A stretch of 64,000 nucleotides of DNA, taken from positions 62,001 to 126,000 of the forward strand of contig NZ_JAUCMW010000005.1 of assembly GCF_030372765.1 (NCBI RefSeq), given 5' to 3'. The notes under the pieces are model-generated. The model was not told the origin of the DNA. It did not search any database and saw nothing but the letters and a program-made list of their open reading frames with translations. The position numbers and the translations under genes were made by a program. The stretch is from Labilibaculum sp. K2S (GTDB lineage Bacteria > Bacteroidota > Bacteroidia > Bacteroidales > Marinifilaceae). Below, piece after piece: positions 8,986-19,300 of this stretch. Each line of letters starts with the position of its first letter. Within the stretch, counting starts at the first letter, position 1.

Positions 8986-10767
8986 ATGCTCTCATTTGAT
9001 GCGATCGTTGTATTAATCGTGTTGGTTTTTATTCTGATATCATTCTATAAAGAATGGGTTGGCCCTGCTTTTACTTTCCTGATTGGAGTTGTTGTTCTTG
9101 GGATTTTTGGGATTCTTACTCCTTCAGAAATACTTAGTGGATTTGCTAATGATCAGGTTTTTGTCATTTTAATGCTCCTGTTGATTGGAGATATTATCAG
9201 GGATTTGGGTATTGTTGAAACCCTATTTGATAAGGTATTTCAAAAAGCCACTACTTATCGGCAATTCATGGCACGCATGATATTTCTAGTGGGAGCTTTT
9301 TCAGCTTTTTTAAATAATACACCTCTTGTTGCTGTAATGATGCCATATGTGCATAATTGGAGTAAACGCAACAATATTTCTCCTTCAAAACTCTTAATTC
9401 CATTATCATACGCAGCTATTTTAGGTGGATGTATAACTCTAATTGGTACATCAACAAACTTGATTGTAAATGGTATGGTAATCGATCAGAAGATTATACC
9501 TGCATTGGATTCACTTGACATGTTCAGCTTTGCATATGTTGGTATTCCAATGATGTTTATTGGATCAATTTACCTTTTGATTGTAAGCAAAAAGTGGTTG
9601 CCGGAAAAAGAGGATGTATTGGGTGAGTTTTCTGAAAATTCGCGAAAGTACATCGTTGAAGCGCATGTTAAATCCAATTCCGGTTTAATTGGAAAATCAA
9701 TTGAAGAGGCTGATTTAAGAAATTTGAAAGGTCTTTACCTTTTTCAGATCAACCGGGGCGATGTAAGAATTGCTGCAGTTTCGCATGAATACAGACTGGA
9801 AGAAGGCGATCGTTTATTGTTCGCAGGCGATACCGAAACAATTGCTGATTTGGTGCTTCCTAATTCAGGATTAACCCTTCCAACTGTTGGAATGTTAACG
9901 CATAAAAAGCACATAGAGGTTGTTGAAATTGTAATTTCTCATAACTCAACCTTGATATCCAAAACAGTTAAGGAGGCAAACTTCAGAGGTCATTTTGATG
10001 CTGCAGTTATTGGAATTCATCGAAATGGAGGTAAAGTAAGTGGGAAAATTGGCGAAGTAAAACTTCGCGCCGGCGATGTACTATTGCTTTTAGGGGGAGA
10101 CGATTTTGTTGATCGTTCTCATTTGGTTCAGGATTTTTATTTTATATCGAAAGTTAAAGAATTCAGAAAGCAGGAAGCTTATAAAATATGGTTACTACTT
10201 GGAGGAACGGTGTTGGCTGTTGTCTTGTCAGCCCTAAAAATTGTGCCTTTATTCATGACTTTAATTGTGATGATTATTGTTATTCTGGCTTTGAAAATTT
10301 CTAATCCTAAGGATATTGCATCAAGGGTTGATTTTAATTTGGCTTTAATTATTTCTCTTGCCTTGGCATTTGGTACTGCCATGATAAAATCAGGTTTAGC
10401 AGATATAATTGCCGACCTGTTGATATCAGTATTTATTCCATTGGGAAGAGTTGGTGTCTTGTTCGGAATTTATTTGATTACATCTGTACTTGCAGCTTAT
10501 ATCACCAATAAGGCTGCCGTTGCTATTGTATTCCCTATTTCGCTCACAATAGCCTTGAATCTTCATCTAAATCCGGAACCTTTTGTTTTGGTCGTAGCAT
10601 TTGCAGCAGCTGCAAATTTCATGACTCCAATTGGTTATCAAACCAACTTAATGGTATACGGACCAGGTGGATATACCTTTAAAGATTTCTTCAAAATCGG
10701 ATTTCCTCTGACCATTATTTATATGCTGGTTACTGTATTAATACTGTCATACATCTATTTTTATTAA
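8986..10767 (+). CDS. SLC13/DASS-family permease with two RCK_C (TrkA-C) domains, probable sulfate transporter
   Basis: This 593-residue inner-membrane transporter has membrane segments at the N-terminus (residues ~1-205) and C-terminus (~395-593), with two cytoplasmic RCK_C/TrkA-C domains between (~215-295 and ~305-390; GLYLFQINRGDVRIAAV and AAVIGIHRNGGKVSG mark their cores). Conserved family stretches include FLNNTPLVAVMMPYV, LIGTSTNLIVNG and the repeat counterpart TNKAAVAIVFPISL with GYQTNLMVYGPGGY. In Bacteroidota this architecture is common next to sulfate-activation genes, and here cysQ follows 44 bp downstream in the same direction. Sodium-coupled sulfate uptake is therefore the best inference. 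Dicarboxylate transport is the main alternative. Confidence 0.87.
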   Translation: MLSFDAIVVLIVLVFILISFYKEWVGPAFTFLIGVVVLGIFGILTPSEILSGFANDQVFVILMLLLIGDIIRDLGIVETLFDKVFQKATTYRQFMARMIFLVGAFSAFLNNTPLVAVMMPYVHNWSKRNNISPSKLLIPLSYAAILGGCITLIGTSTNLIVNGMVIDQKIIPALDSLDMFSFAYVGIPMMFIGSIYLLIVSKKWLPEKEDVLGEFSENSRKYIVEAHVKSNSGLIGKSIEEADLRNLKGLYLFQINRGDVRIAAVSHEYRLEEGDRLLFAGDTETIADLVLPNSGLTLPTVGMLTHKKHIEVVEIVISHNSTLISKTVKEANFRGHFDAAVIGIHRNGGKVSGKIGEVKLRAGDVLLLLGGDDFVDRSHLVQDFYFISKVKEFRKQEAYKIWLLLGGTVLAVVLSALKIVPLFMTLIVMIIVILALKISNPKDIASRVDFNLALIISLALAFGTAMIKSGLADIIADLLISVFIPLGRVGVLFGIYLITSVLAAYITNKAAVAIVFPISLTIALNLHLNPEPFVLVVAFAAAANFMTPIGYQTNLMVYGPGGYTFKDFFKIGFPLTIIYMLVTVLILSYIYFY

Positions 10768-10811
10768 TTGATAATTCCACAATCCTTAGGGATCGTTAAG
10801 TATAAAAACCT

Positions 10812-11627
10812 ATGAATTTTAGTAAAAGAAAAGAACTTCTTTTTGCGGCGATAACAGCATCGTTAAAAGCCGGGAAAGAGATATTGGAGGTCTATAATTC
10901 CAAAGATTTTGAGATCAAGATTAAATCAGATAACAGTCCGTTAACAATTGCTGATCAAAGAGCACATCAAGCTATTGTGTCGATATTGGATGAGCTCGGT
11001 TTACCTGTTTTAAGTGAGGAAGGAGAACATTTGGGCTTCGAAATTAGAAAAAACTGGGAATATTGTTGGATTGTTGACCCTCTTGATGGCACGAAAGAAT
11101 TCATAAAAAGGAATGATGAATTTACGGTGAATATTGCTTTGATAGAAAATGGAACATCCATTGCGGGGATTATTTATGTACCTGTTTATAAGCAATTGTA
11201 TTTTTCTGATAAGGAATTGGGAGCATTTAGAATGGATGATATTGTAGATTGGTCTGGTGATTTTGATCAATTAATTGGTGAATCCAAAACACTTCCGCTT
11301 TCTCAGGATCGAAAATCTATTCGGGTGGTGGGATCCCGTTCTCACATGAGTCAGGAAACGAAAGATTTTATTTCGAAGCTGCAAGAGGAACATGATAATG
11401 TTGAGTTAATTTCAAAGGGGAGCTCTTTAAAACTTTGTATGATTGCAGAAGGGGAGGCTGAGGTTTACCCTCGGTATGCTCCTACAATGGAATGGGATAT
11501 TGCTGCAGGGCATGCGATAGTATCGGCTTCAGGAGGAAAGGTTTTACATCTAAATTCCGATGAGGAAATATCATACAACAAGGAAGACCTTTTAAATCCT
11601 TGGTTCATCTGCAAAAGAGAATACTAA
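10812..11627 (+). CDS. cysQ: 3'(2'),5'-bisphosphate nucleotidase CysQ
   Basis: This is a 271-residue inositol monophosphatase-superfamily enzyme. It hydrolyses 3'-phosphoadenosine 5'-phosphate to AMP and phosphate, clearing the by-product of sulfate assimilation. The metal-binding motifs are SEEGEHL, then VDPLDGTKEFIKRNDEFTVN (Asp-x-x-Asp-Gly-Thr, with the KEF typical of CysQ) and the C-terminal EWDIAAGHAIV. Length and motifs match CysQ rather than SuhB. It follows the SLC13 permease and precedes the S9 peptidase gene by 35 bp. The pairing with the permease supports a sulfate-assimilation unit, although cysD, cysN and cysC are not present here. Confidence 0.92.
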   Translation: MNFSKRKELLFAAITASLKAGKEILEVYNSKDFEIKIKSDNSPLTIADQRAHQAIVSILDELGLPVLSEEGEHLGFEIRKNWEYCWIVDPLDGTKEFIKRNDEFTVNIALIENGTSIAGIIYVPVYKQLYFSDKELGAFRMDDIVDWSGDFDQLIGESKTLPLSQDRKSIRVVGSRSHMSQETKDFISKLQEEHDNVELISKGSSLKLCMIAEGEAEVYPRYAPTMEWDIAAGHAIVSASGGKVLHLNSDEEISYNKEDLLNPWFICKREY

Positions 11628-11662
11628 ACAAACAATACATACAAACACAACAAATTTAGGGA

Positions 11663-14482
11663 ATGAAAAAATCAATACTTGCCATATTGCTTTGTCTGTT
11701 TATTGGCAGCTTAATGGCACAAACAAATAAAATTCCATTAAGTCATGCCGATTATGATCATTGGAATAATCTTAAAAATCAACAGATATCTGCCAATGGA
11801 GAATGGATTACTTATGAGGTGAATCCTCAAAAAGGAGATGGGTATCTTTATCTGTATCAGGTAAGTGCTGGTAAATTGGATTCGGTTTCCCGTGGATACA
11901 ATGCGAAATTTTCTCCGGAAAGTGAAATTTTAAGTTTCAATATTAAAGCTCAGTTCGATACCATTCGACAAGCAAAGGTGAAGAAGATTGAGAAGAAGGA
12001 TTTACCAAAAGATTCATTAGGGATTTGGAATTTAATGGCAGACAGAATTCTTCGATTTCCGGAATTGGAATCGTTTAAGATGCCTAAGGAAAAAGGAAAT
12101 TGGATGGCATTTTTATTGAAGATGCCTAAGGAAAAAATGGATTCGTTGGTTGGCGATTCAATTGAAAAACCAGAAAAGAAAACTAAAGGTGAAAAGGGGA
12201 GTAAGGACAAAGAGAAGATTGAAAAAGGAGAGCTCGTAATCTTAAATTTCCTGTCGGGAAAAGAGTATCGATACAAAGATGTTTCTGATTATGCCTTATC
12301 GGAAAATGGAAATGCTGTTTCTTTTGTTCAGATTGAAGGGGATAGTATTCAAACCTCGAAGGTGAATTGGTTTACTGCTAATAAGGAGCAGGTTAAAACT
12401 GTATTCGAAAAAGAAGGAATTGCAAAGAAAACATCTTTAGCACCTAATGGTGATCAGCTTTCTTTTATTTTTTCTGCTGATACTCTCGAGAATAAAACTT
12501 TTGTTTTATACTATCAAAATATAAAACTTAACGCCCTAAAGGTGTTGGTGGATACCTTAAGTAAGGATATTCAGAAAGATTGGACGGTAAGCGAGAATGG
12601 CGAAATATATTTCTCAAAAAATGGAGAGAAATTGTTTTTTGGAGTAGCTCCCAGACCGATTAATGAGCCAAAAGATACTCTGCTTGACGAGGAAAAATAT
12701 CATGTTGATGTATGGAACTGGAAAGATCCTTTGCTGCAGCCTCAACAGAAAGTACAAGCCGAAAAAGAGAAGAAAAGAACTTGGTTAGCCGTGTATAATC
12801 CATTGGAAAATAAAGTTTTGCAATTGGGAAATGAAAATTTACCTGAAGTGAAATTGTATGATGATGGAAATTCAAAATTAGCACTTGGATCCTCATCATT
12901 GCCATATCAGCAATTGACTTCGTGGGAGGATTGGTATTCCGATTACTATGTGGTAGACACAAAAACGGGAAAGAAAGACTTGGTGTTGGAAAAGAAAAAT
13001 TCACGCGTGAATATTTCTCCTGCTCAGAAGTACTTGATCTGGTTCGAAACTCAGGATAGTATTTGGTATTCGTATGAGATTGATAATCGAAAAACTGTAG
13101 CCTTAACAAAGAAGATAAAAGCTAATTTTTACGATGAAATTCATGATACTCCGAGCGATCCCAGTCCATATGGAGTAGTGGGATGGACAAAGGGAGATGA
13201 AGATGTAATTATAAGTGATCGATATGATTTTTGGAAGTTGGATCCGACAGGAGTGAAAGGTTCGGAAAATATTACCAATAGTTTCGGTCGTAGAAATAAG
13301 ATTCGTTTTGATTATGTGAAATTGAATGAAGAAGAACTATTTATTGATTTAAAAAAGCCGGTTCTTTTGAGTGCGTTTCATGAGTTCACTAAGAAATCGG
13401 GTTTTTATCGCTTACAGCAAGAGGAAGAACCTGAAAAATTGCTTTTTGAGGATGCAGGTTTCAATACTCCTCTGAAAGCAAAAAATGCAAATCAATTGAT
13501 ATGGAAACGATCTACTTTTAAAGATTATCCAAACTTATGGACTGGAAACATGAGGTTTTCTGATCCAAAACAAGTATCGGATGCGAATCCACAGCAGAAA
13601 AATTACCTGTGGGGCGATGTTGAATTGGTGAAATGGACTTCAGGTGATGGTGAGGAGTTGCAAGGTTTATTGTACAAGCCGGAGAATTTCGATCCCAATA
13701 AGAAATATCCAATGTTGGTTTATTTTTACGAGAGAAGTTCCGATGCATTGCATCGTCACCACGTGCCACAACCCAATTGGTCAATTATCAACCCCAGCTA
13801 TTGTGTGAGTAATGATTACCTGATTTTTATGCCTGATATCACCTATCATAAAGTCGGTTATCCAGGCGAATGTGCATATAGTGCTGTTGTAACGGGAACT
13901 CTGAGCATGATGGATCGTTATTCTTTTATCGACAAGGAAAACATTGGTTTGCAAGGTCAAAGCTGGGGCGGATATCAAATTGCTTATTTGGTAACCAGAA
14001 CAAATTTGTTTAAATGTGCAATGGCCGGGGCTCCTGTATCCAATATGACATCGGCATATGGAGGAATTCGTTGGGGAACAGGTATGAGCAGAATGTTTCA
14101 ATACGAGCATACACAAAGCCGTATTGGAGGAACTCTTTGGAACAGCACATTGCAATACATTGAGAATTCACCGATATTTTTTGCTCCCAAAATTGAAACT
14201 CCCTTATTAATGATGCACAATGATCATGATGGTGCAGTACCTTGGTATCAGGGAATTGAATTGTTTGTAGCGATGCGTCGTTTGCAAAAACCATGTTGGC
14301 TGTTGTCTTATAATGATGAGGATCATAATTTGAAAAAGCGACCAAACAGAGTTGATTTATCAATCAGAACAATGCAGTTTTTTGACTATTATCTGAAAGG
14401 AAAACCAGCTCCTGAATGGATGGTTGATGGTATTCCTGCTGTTAAAAAAGGAACTACTGACGGTTACGATTTAGTGAAATAG
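11663..14482 (+). CDS. Secreted S9-family (prolyl oligopeptidase-like) serine peptidase
   Basis: The product is 939 residues with a signal peptide (MKKSILAILLCLFIGSLMAQ), so it is exported. The middle is a beta-propeller-like region. The C-terminal alpha/beta-hydrolase domain has nucleophile Ser in LQGQSWGGYQIAYL, Asp in MHNDHDGAVPW and His in NDEDHNLKKR, the S9 order. Upstream, a Lys/Glu-rich insert near residues 165-195 (repeated KPEKKTKGEKGSKDKEK-type sequence) looks like a flexible linker. Members cleave short peptides after Pro or small residues; specificity cannot be inferred. It lies 35 bp after cysQ, so read-through is possible, and it ends at a strong terminator. Confidence 0.9.
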   Translation: MKKSILAILLCLFIGSLMAQTNKIPLSHADYDHWNNLKNQQISANGEWITYEVNPQKGDGYLYLYQVSAGKLDSVSRGYNAKFSPESEILSFNIKAQFDTIRQAKVKKIEKKDLPKDSLGIWNLMADRILRFPELESFKMPKEKGNWMAFLLKMPKEKMDSLVGDSIEKPEKKTKGEKGSKDKEKIEKGELVILNFLSGKEYRYKDVSDYALSENGNAVSFVQIEGDSIQTSKVNWFTANKEQVKTVFEKEGIAKKTSLAPNGDQLSFIFSADTLENKTFVLYYQNIKLNALKVLVDTLSKDIQKDWTVSENGEIYFSKNGEKLFFGVAPRPINEPKDTLLDEEKYHVDVWNWKDPLLQPQQKVQAEKEKKRTWLAVYNPLENKVLQLGNENLPEVKLYDDGNSKLALGSSSLPYQQLTSWEDWYSDYYVVDTKTGKKDLVLEKKNSRVNISPAQKYLIWFETQDSIWYSYEIDNRKTVALTKKIKANFYDEIHDTPSDPSPYGVVGWTKGDEDVIISDRYDFWKLDPTGVKGSENITNSFGRRNKIRFDYVKLNEEELFIDLKKPVLLSAFHEFTKKSGFYRLQQEEEPEKLLFEDAGFNTPLKAKNANQLIWKRSTFKDYPNLWTGNMRFSDPKQVSDANPQQKNYLWGDVELVKWTSGDGEELQGLLYKPENFDPNKKYPMLVYFYERSSDALHRHHVPQPNWSIINPSYCVSNDYLIFMPDITYHKVGYPGECAYSAVVTGTLSMMDRYSFIDKENIGLQGQSWGGYQIAYLVTRTNLFKCAMAGAPVSNMTSAYGGIRWGTGMSRMFQYEHTQSRIGGTLWNSTLQYIENSPIFFAPKIETPLLMMHNDHDGAVPWYQGIELFVAMRRLQKPCWLLSYNDEDHNLKKRPNRVDLSIRTMQFFDYYLKGKPAPEWMVDGIPAVKKGTTDGYDLVK

Positions 14483-14502
14483 ATAAAGAAATAGTTTATT
14501 TT

Positions 14503-14531
14503 AAATGCGTCCTGACAGGGGCGCATTTTTT
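14503..14531 (+). terminator. Intrinsic terminator after the S9 peptidase
   Basis: AAATGCGTCC (14503-14512) pairs with GGGCGCATTT (14519-14528) with one G-U pair and a six-base loop, ending in a T run. Confidence 0.85.
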
Positions 14532-14560
14532 GCTTGTATGTTTTCTCAATTAGGACATTG

Positions 14561-14596
14561 AAAAAACGCCTCAATTCCGGATGGAAAAGAGGCGTT
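14561..14596 (-). terminator. Intrinsic terminator of the threonine dehydrogenase gene
   Basis: AACGCCTC (14565-14572) and GAGGCGTT (14589-14596) form the stem. Read on the minus strand it is followed by TTTTTTC, and it lies about 50 bp past the stop of the minus-strand gene. Confidence 0.85.
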
Positions 14597-14642
14597 CGAA
14601 TTAGTGTTTGTTGGTGTGTTTGTTGTTGTTTTACTTCGGTAG

Positions 14643-15617
14643 TTAACCTATATTTTCAAGTTTTATTTGTTCTGCTTTGTATTGTTCTCCTAGTTTCTCA
14701 ATCATTGTGTTGGTTATCGCTTCCAAATCATATTCAGGTTTCCAGTTCCAATCTTCTTTTGCCTTCGAATCATCAATTGAGTTTGGCCATTTCGAGGCAA
14801 TATCCTGTCTGAAATCGGCTTCGTATTTAATTTTGAAATCAGGATAAATCTTCTGGATTGATTCTGCTGCATCGGCAGGAGAAAAGCTAATGCCCGCAAG
14901 GTTATAGGATGTTCTAACTTTGATTGATTCTTTGGGAGCATCCATTAATTCGATAGTTGCTCGAATGGCATCATCCATAAATATCATTGGCAATTCACAT
15001 TCATCATTTAAGAAGCATGTAAATTCTTCTTTTAGAACTGCTTTGTGATAAATATCTACAGCATAATCGGTTGTGCCGCCACCTGGTAAAGATTGGTAGC
15101 CAATAATTCCAGGGTAACGCAGCGACCGGACATCTAATCCGTAACGTAAAAAGTAATATTGTGCCCAGTTCTCACCAGATGCTTTACTGATTCCATAAAC
15201 CGTTGCAGGATTTAAAAATGCATCTTGAGATGTGTTATTCATATCGGCTTCGTCTCCAAACACAGCAATTGAACTTGGATAGAATACTTTATCCAGATTA
15301 TTCAATCGTGCAACTTCCAAAACATTGAAAAGGGTTTTCATATTGATATCCCAGGTGGCCAATGGAGCCTGTTCACCCTTAGCCGATAAAATAGCAGCCA
15401 GATGATAAATTTGATTTACGCTATATTTTGTTACAACAGATTGAATTTGTTCAAAATCTGTAGCATCAATCACTTCAAAGATACCTTCGAAATTAGGATC
15501 GTTTCTCAAATCAGAGGCAACAACAAAATCTACTCCAAATTTGTCTTGAAGAGTTTTTGTAAGAACCGAACCTATCTGTCCGTTTGCTCCAATAACTAAA
15601 ATTACATCCTTTTTCAT
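14643..15617 (-). CDS. tdh: L-threonine 3-dehydrogenase, short-chain (epimerase-like) type
   Basis: This 324-residue extended SDR oxidises L-threonine with NAD to 2-amino-3-oxobutyrate in threonine catabolism. The N-terminal Rossmann motif is VIGANGQIGSVL. Catalytic Ser/Tyr/Lys lie in YPSSIAVFG and TVYGISKASGENWAQ. The stretch YPGIIGYQSLPGGGTTDYAV is diagnostic for the short-chain threonine dehydrogenases of Bacteroidota and animals, as against ordinary UDP-sugar epimerases. No kbl (2-amino-3-ketobutyrate ligase) is adjacent. It is divergent from an Lrp/AsnC regulator 188 bp away, which is probably its regulator. Confidence 0.9.
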   Translation of the reverse strand: MKKDVILVIGANGQIGSVLTKTLQDKFGVDFVVASDLRNDPNFEGIFEVIDATDFEQIQSVVTKYSVNQIYHLAAILSAKGEQAPLATWDINMKTLFNVLEVARLNNLDKVFYPSSIAVFGDEADMNNTSQDAFLNPATVYGISKASGENWAQYYFLRYGLDVRSLRYPGIIGYQSLPGGGTTDYAVDIYHKAVLKEEFTCFLNDECELPMIFMDDAIRATIELMDAPKESIKVRTSYNLAGISFSPADAAESIQKIYPDFKIKYEADFRQDIASKWPNSIDDSKAKEDWNWKPEYDLEAITNTMIEKLGEQYKAEQIKLENIG

Positions 15618-15805
15618 TTGGTCTTATCGAGTTGGTATTTTGTGATGTGTAACCGTTTTATTTGCTAGCAAAGTAAAGCTGTTTCCATATTATTTCATAT
15701 ATTTCCCAAATAATTAAGTAATAATTATTGAAAATATAAGATTTGGCCATTTATTTTGCTTGAGTCGATTATGCAAACGTTATAAAAGGAGTAATTTTTT
15801 CTGAT

Positions 15806-16270
15806 ATGGAGAATTTAGATCAAACAGATAAAACGATTCTGAGGCTGCTTCAGAACGATTCAAAAAAGACAGCCAAGGAAATTGCGTCGATGCTAAGTCT
15901 GACAGTGTCACCAGTTTATGAAAGAATTAGAAGACTGGAGAATCAAGGGTTTATTAAAAAGTATGTAGCAATTCTCGATAAAACGAGAATAGGGAGAAGT
16001 GTTACTGCAATGTGTCAGGTTTCCATGCGATATCACAATGAAGCTTTTATTGATGAATTTGAAGAGCAAATTCAGGATTTACAGGAAGTACAGGAGTGTT
16101 ATCATGTTGCCGGACAGGTCGATTTCATTCTTAAAATACATGTTCAAAGCTTGGAAGAGTATCATGAGTTTGTTCGGTACAAACTGTCCAAAATTAAGAA
16201 TATTGGGGTGTTGAATAGTACATTTGTAATTAAGGAAATAAAGCAAACGTCTGAGTATTATATACGCTAG
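15806..16270 (+). CDS. Lrp/AsnC-family transcriptional regulator
   Basis: The product is 154 residues. The N-terminal winged helix-turn-helix is DQTDKTILRLLQNDSKKTAK through VSPVYERIRRLENQG and KKYVAILD. The C-terminal RAM/AsnC ligand-binding domain contains EVQECYHVAGQVDFILKIHV. It is full length for the family. It is transcribed away from threonine dehydrogenase, and divergent arrangement with an amino-acid catabolic gene is the usual layout for a local regulator. The inference is that it senses an amino acid (threonine or leucine are candidates) and controls the shared intergenic region. No operator could be assigned by eye. Confidence 0.9.
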   Translation: MENLDQTDKTILRLLQNDSKKTAKEIASMLSLTVSPVYERIRRLENQGFIKKYVAILDKTRIGRSVTAMCQVSMRYHNEAFIDEFEEQIQDLQEVQECYHVAGQVDFILKIHVQSLEEYHEFVRYKLSKIKNIGVLNSTFVIKEIKQTSEYYIR

Positions 16271-16375
16271 CGGTTTTTAAATCAAATAATTTATATCTGT
16301 TTCTGATAAATTCCTGATGTTGTTTTAGTAACTTGTGATATACTATTTTGGTTTTATTAAGTAACATCTTAATTT

Positions 16376-19300
16376 ATGCCTGATAACAATCAACATATGT
16401 CCTCTGATGCATTCGAAAGAATACTTTCCGAATATAAGGAAAGAATTGCTGAGTTGGAAAAGCAAGTTGATGAATTAAGGGAAAGAGACCGTTACTCTCA
16501 AAGCCTCGAAAAAACGAATATCGTTAATAGGACTGATCTTCTTTATAATGCTACAAATCAGGGAATAATAATTCGAAATCAGGATGGGAAAATAATTTAT
16601 GCAAATCCTTCTGCGTCAAAAATATTAGGTGTTGAAAAGGAATTTTTACTCAATATTGAAAGCTTTGAACCAAGAATAAAGAATATCCTTGCAGATGGTT
16701 CTTTAATGACCAAGGAAACACACCCCGCAAAAATTGCCCTGACTACAGGGAAAGAGGTGACTAATTCTATACTTGGCGTATATAATCCTCAAAAACAAGC
16801 GTACATCTGGATTAATATTACTGCAACACCTTTAATGAATAAGGAGACCGGATTGAGCAAAGAAGTCTTTACCTTATTTGAAGATATTACCGAAAGGTTA
16901 GCAGCAGAGAAACGTTTGAAAGAAAGTGAGGCAAAAGCAAATGCCTTGCTGGAAACAATTCCTGATTTAATTTTAAGAATATCAAGAGATGGAAAAGTAA
17001 TTGATCTTTATGGAGAGGAGAAAGGTTTATTCCAAAATGAAGAATCAATTGTTGGTTTAGATATCCGAAAAGCATTTGAGGAGAATTTGACTCGTGAGTT
17101 TGCACATTATATGGAGGCGGCCTTGGATACCGGAAAGGTGCAGGTTTTTGATTATCGGTATAGAATAGACAATAGAGGAGTTTGTTATTTTGAGTTCAGA
17201 ATAAGCAGCAGTGGGGAAAGAGAAATTACTGCAATTGTAAGGAATGTAACAGAGCAAAAAAAATTGCAGCATAAATCCATCGAGGCTACCAGAAGGTTAT
17301 CAACTTTAATGGGTAATCTTACAGGTATGGTTTACAGATGTTTGGCGGATGAGTCCTGGACCATGTTATACGTTAGTCAGGGAGGCTTTAGCTTAACGGG
17401 TTATACGACCGAAGAGCTAAATTATAATTCTCATGTTGCCTATAATGATATAATACATCCCGAAGACCGGGATTTTGTTGCACAAGTTGTAAATGAAGCA
17501 AGTTCAAAAAATAAAAGATTTACAATTGAGTATAGAATCATTAGTAAAGACGGGATTCTTAAATGGGTTTTTGAGCAAGGAATCACTATAAAGGATAAAA
17601 ATAACCGGCCTTTATTTATTGAAGGATACATTGCTGATGTTACTGATAGTAAGATTGCTGAGCAGAATTTAATACAAAGCGAAAACAAGTTTAGAATACT
17701 CTTTAATTCTTTAAACGATGCTGTTTTTGTTCGTCCATGGGATGAATCTAAATTCCACAACTTTGTTGAAGTTAATGATGCTGCCATTAAGCGTTATGGT
17801 TATTCCAGGGAAGAGTTTTATCAACTCACTCCGGTAAATTTAAGATTAAAAAACGAACATTCAGACAACGAGATAAATACCATAAGAGAGGTTTTGCGAA
17901 ATAAAGGAAAAGTCTCTTTTGAAACGAATCATCTAACCAAATCGGGTGAAATTATTCCTGTTGTGATTAATTCTAATTTAATTGATTTAAATGGAACCAG
18001 ATTCGTTCAATCTATTGTTCGGGATGTAGGTTATCGGAAGATATCAGAGGCCCGGTTAAAGCACAAAACAGAAATAGAAAAATTACTAATTGATATTTCT
18101 GCCGATTTTATTGGTTCATCCTTAAGTGATGTAGATCAGTTAATTGATCGTGCATTAAAGAATATTGGTGAATTTACGAATACAGATAGAAGTTATGTGT
18201 TTTTGTTTGAGGAAAATAGAGTTTCATTAAATAATACTCACGAATGGTGTAGGGATTGTGTTGTTTCTATGAAAGAGATTTCGAAGAATTTGGTTGTTGA
18301 AGATTTCAATTGGTGGATTGAGAAGTTTAATCAACGCGAACACCTTTATTTTCCTTCATCTAAACTTTCTTCAAAAGCAATACAGAAAAAGATTGCTAAT
18401 TTTCATTCCGATCTTAAATCATTATTAGTTCTTCCAATATTATCACATGAGTCCTTATTAGGTTTTGTAGGTTTCGATTCCGTTTTTCATGATAAAGAAT
18501 GGGATTCGGAAGACATCAATTTACTCTATACTTTTGCTGATGTGCTGGCTGGTGTAATCAGCCGGAAAAAATTCGAGCAGGAACTCATATTTGCAAAAGA
18601 AAAGGCTGAAGAAAGTGATCAGCTGAAATCTACATTTTTGGCATCTATGTCTCATGAATTAAGAACTCCTTTAAATGCTATTATAGGATTTAGTGGATTG
18701 GTGAACTCTAAGTCTTCCATTGATAAAATAGTAAAACGCAATGAGATCATCAAGTTAAGCGGGCAGCATTTGTTGAAAATAATCGAATCGATATTCGATG
18801 TATCGCTTCTTCAGGCTAAAGAGGCTAAAGTTAAAAAAGAGGATTTTTCTTTGTCTGAGTTGTTTTTAACATTACAACAATATGTAAATTCAGAGATACA
18901 TAAGAGCAATAAGCCGAATCTAACTTCGCGGTTAAAATGTACTCCTGATGATGAAAATTTGTATTTGAATTCGGATAAAACAAAATTGATACAGTTAATA
19001 ACCAACCTCTTGAATAATGCAATAAAGTATACACAGTCTGGAATAATTTCATACGGGTATCAGGTTGAAGGATCAGATGTTACCTTCTATGTGTCGGATA
19101 CTGGAATTGGTATTTTACCCGAGCATACAAAAATTATTTTCGATATTTTCCGACAGATTGAAGAAACCGGTTTGGGTATGCAATCAGGTGTCGGTTTAGG
19201 CTTGGCAATTTGTAAAGAGATTTCGAATTTGCTGGATGGTGAATTGTGGCTTTCATCAGAGAAGGGAAAAGGATCGATTTTCTATTTCAGATTAAGAAAT

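Noticed and set aside
12660..13109. 149-residue minus-strand ORF within the S9 peptidase gene
   Set aside because: It lies antisense inside a clear full-length peptidase with intact motifs; its own sequence is of no recognisable family.
14534..14812. 92-residue ORF after the S9 peptidase
   Set aside because: It spans the threonine dehydrogenase terminator and is antisense to that gene's C-terminus.
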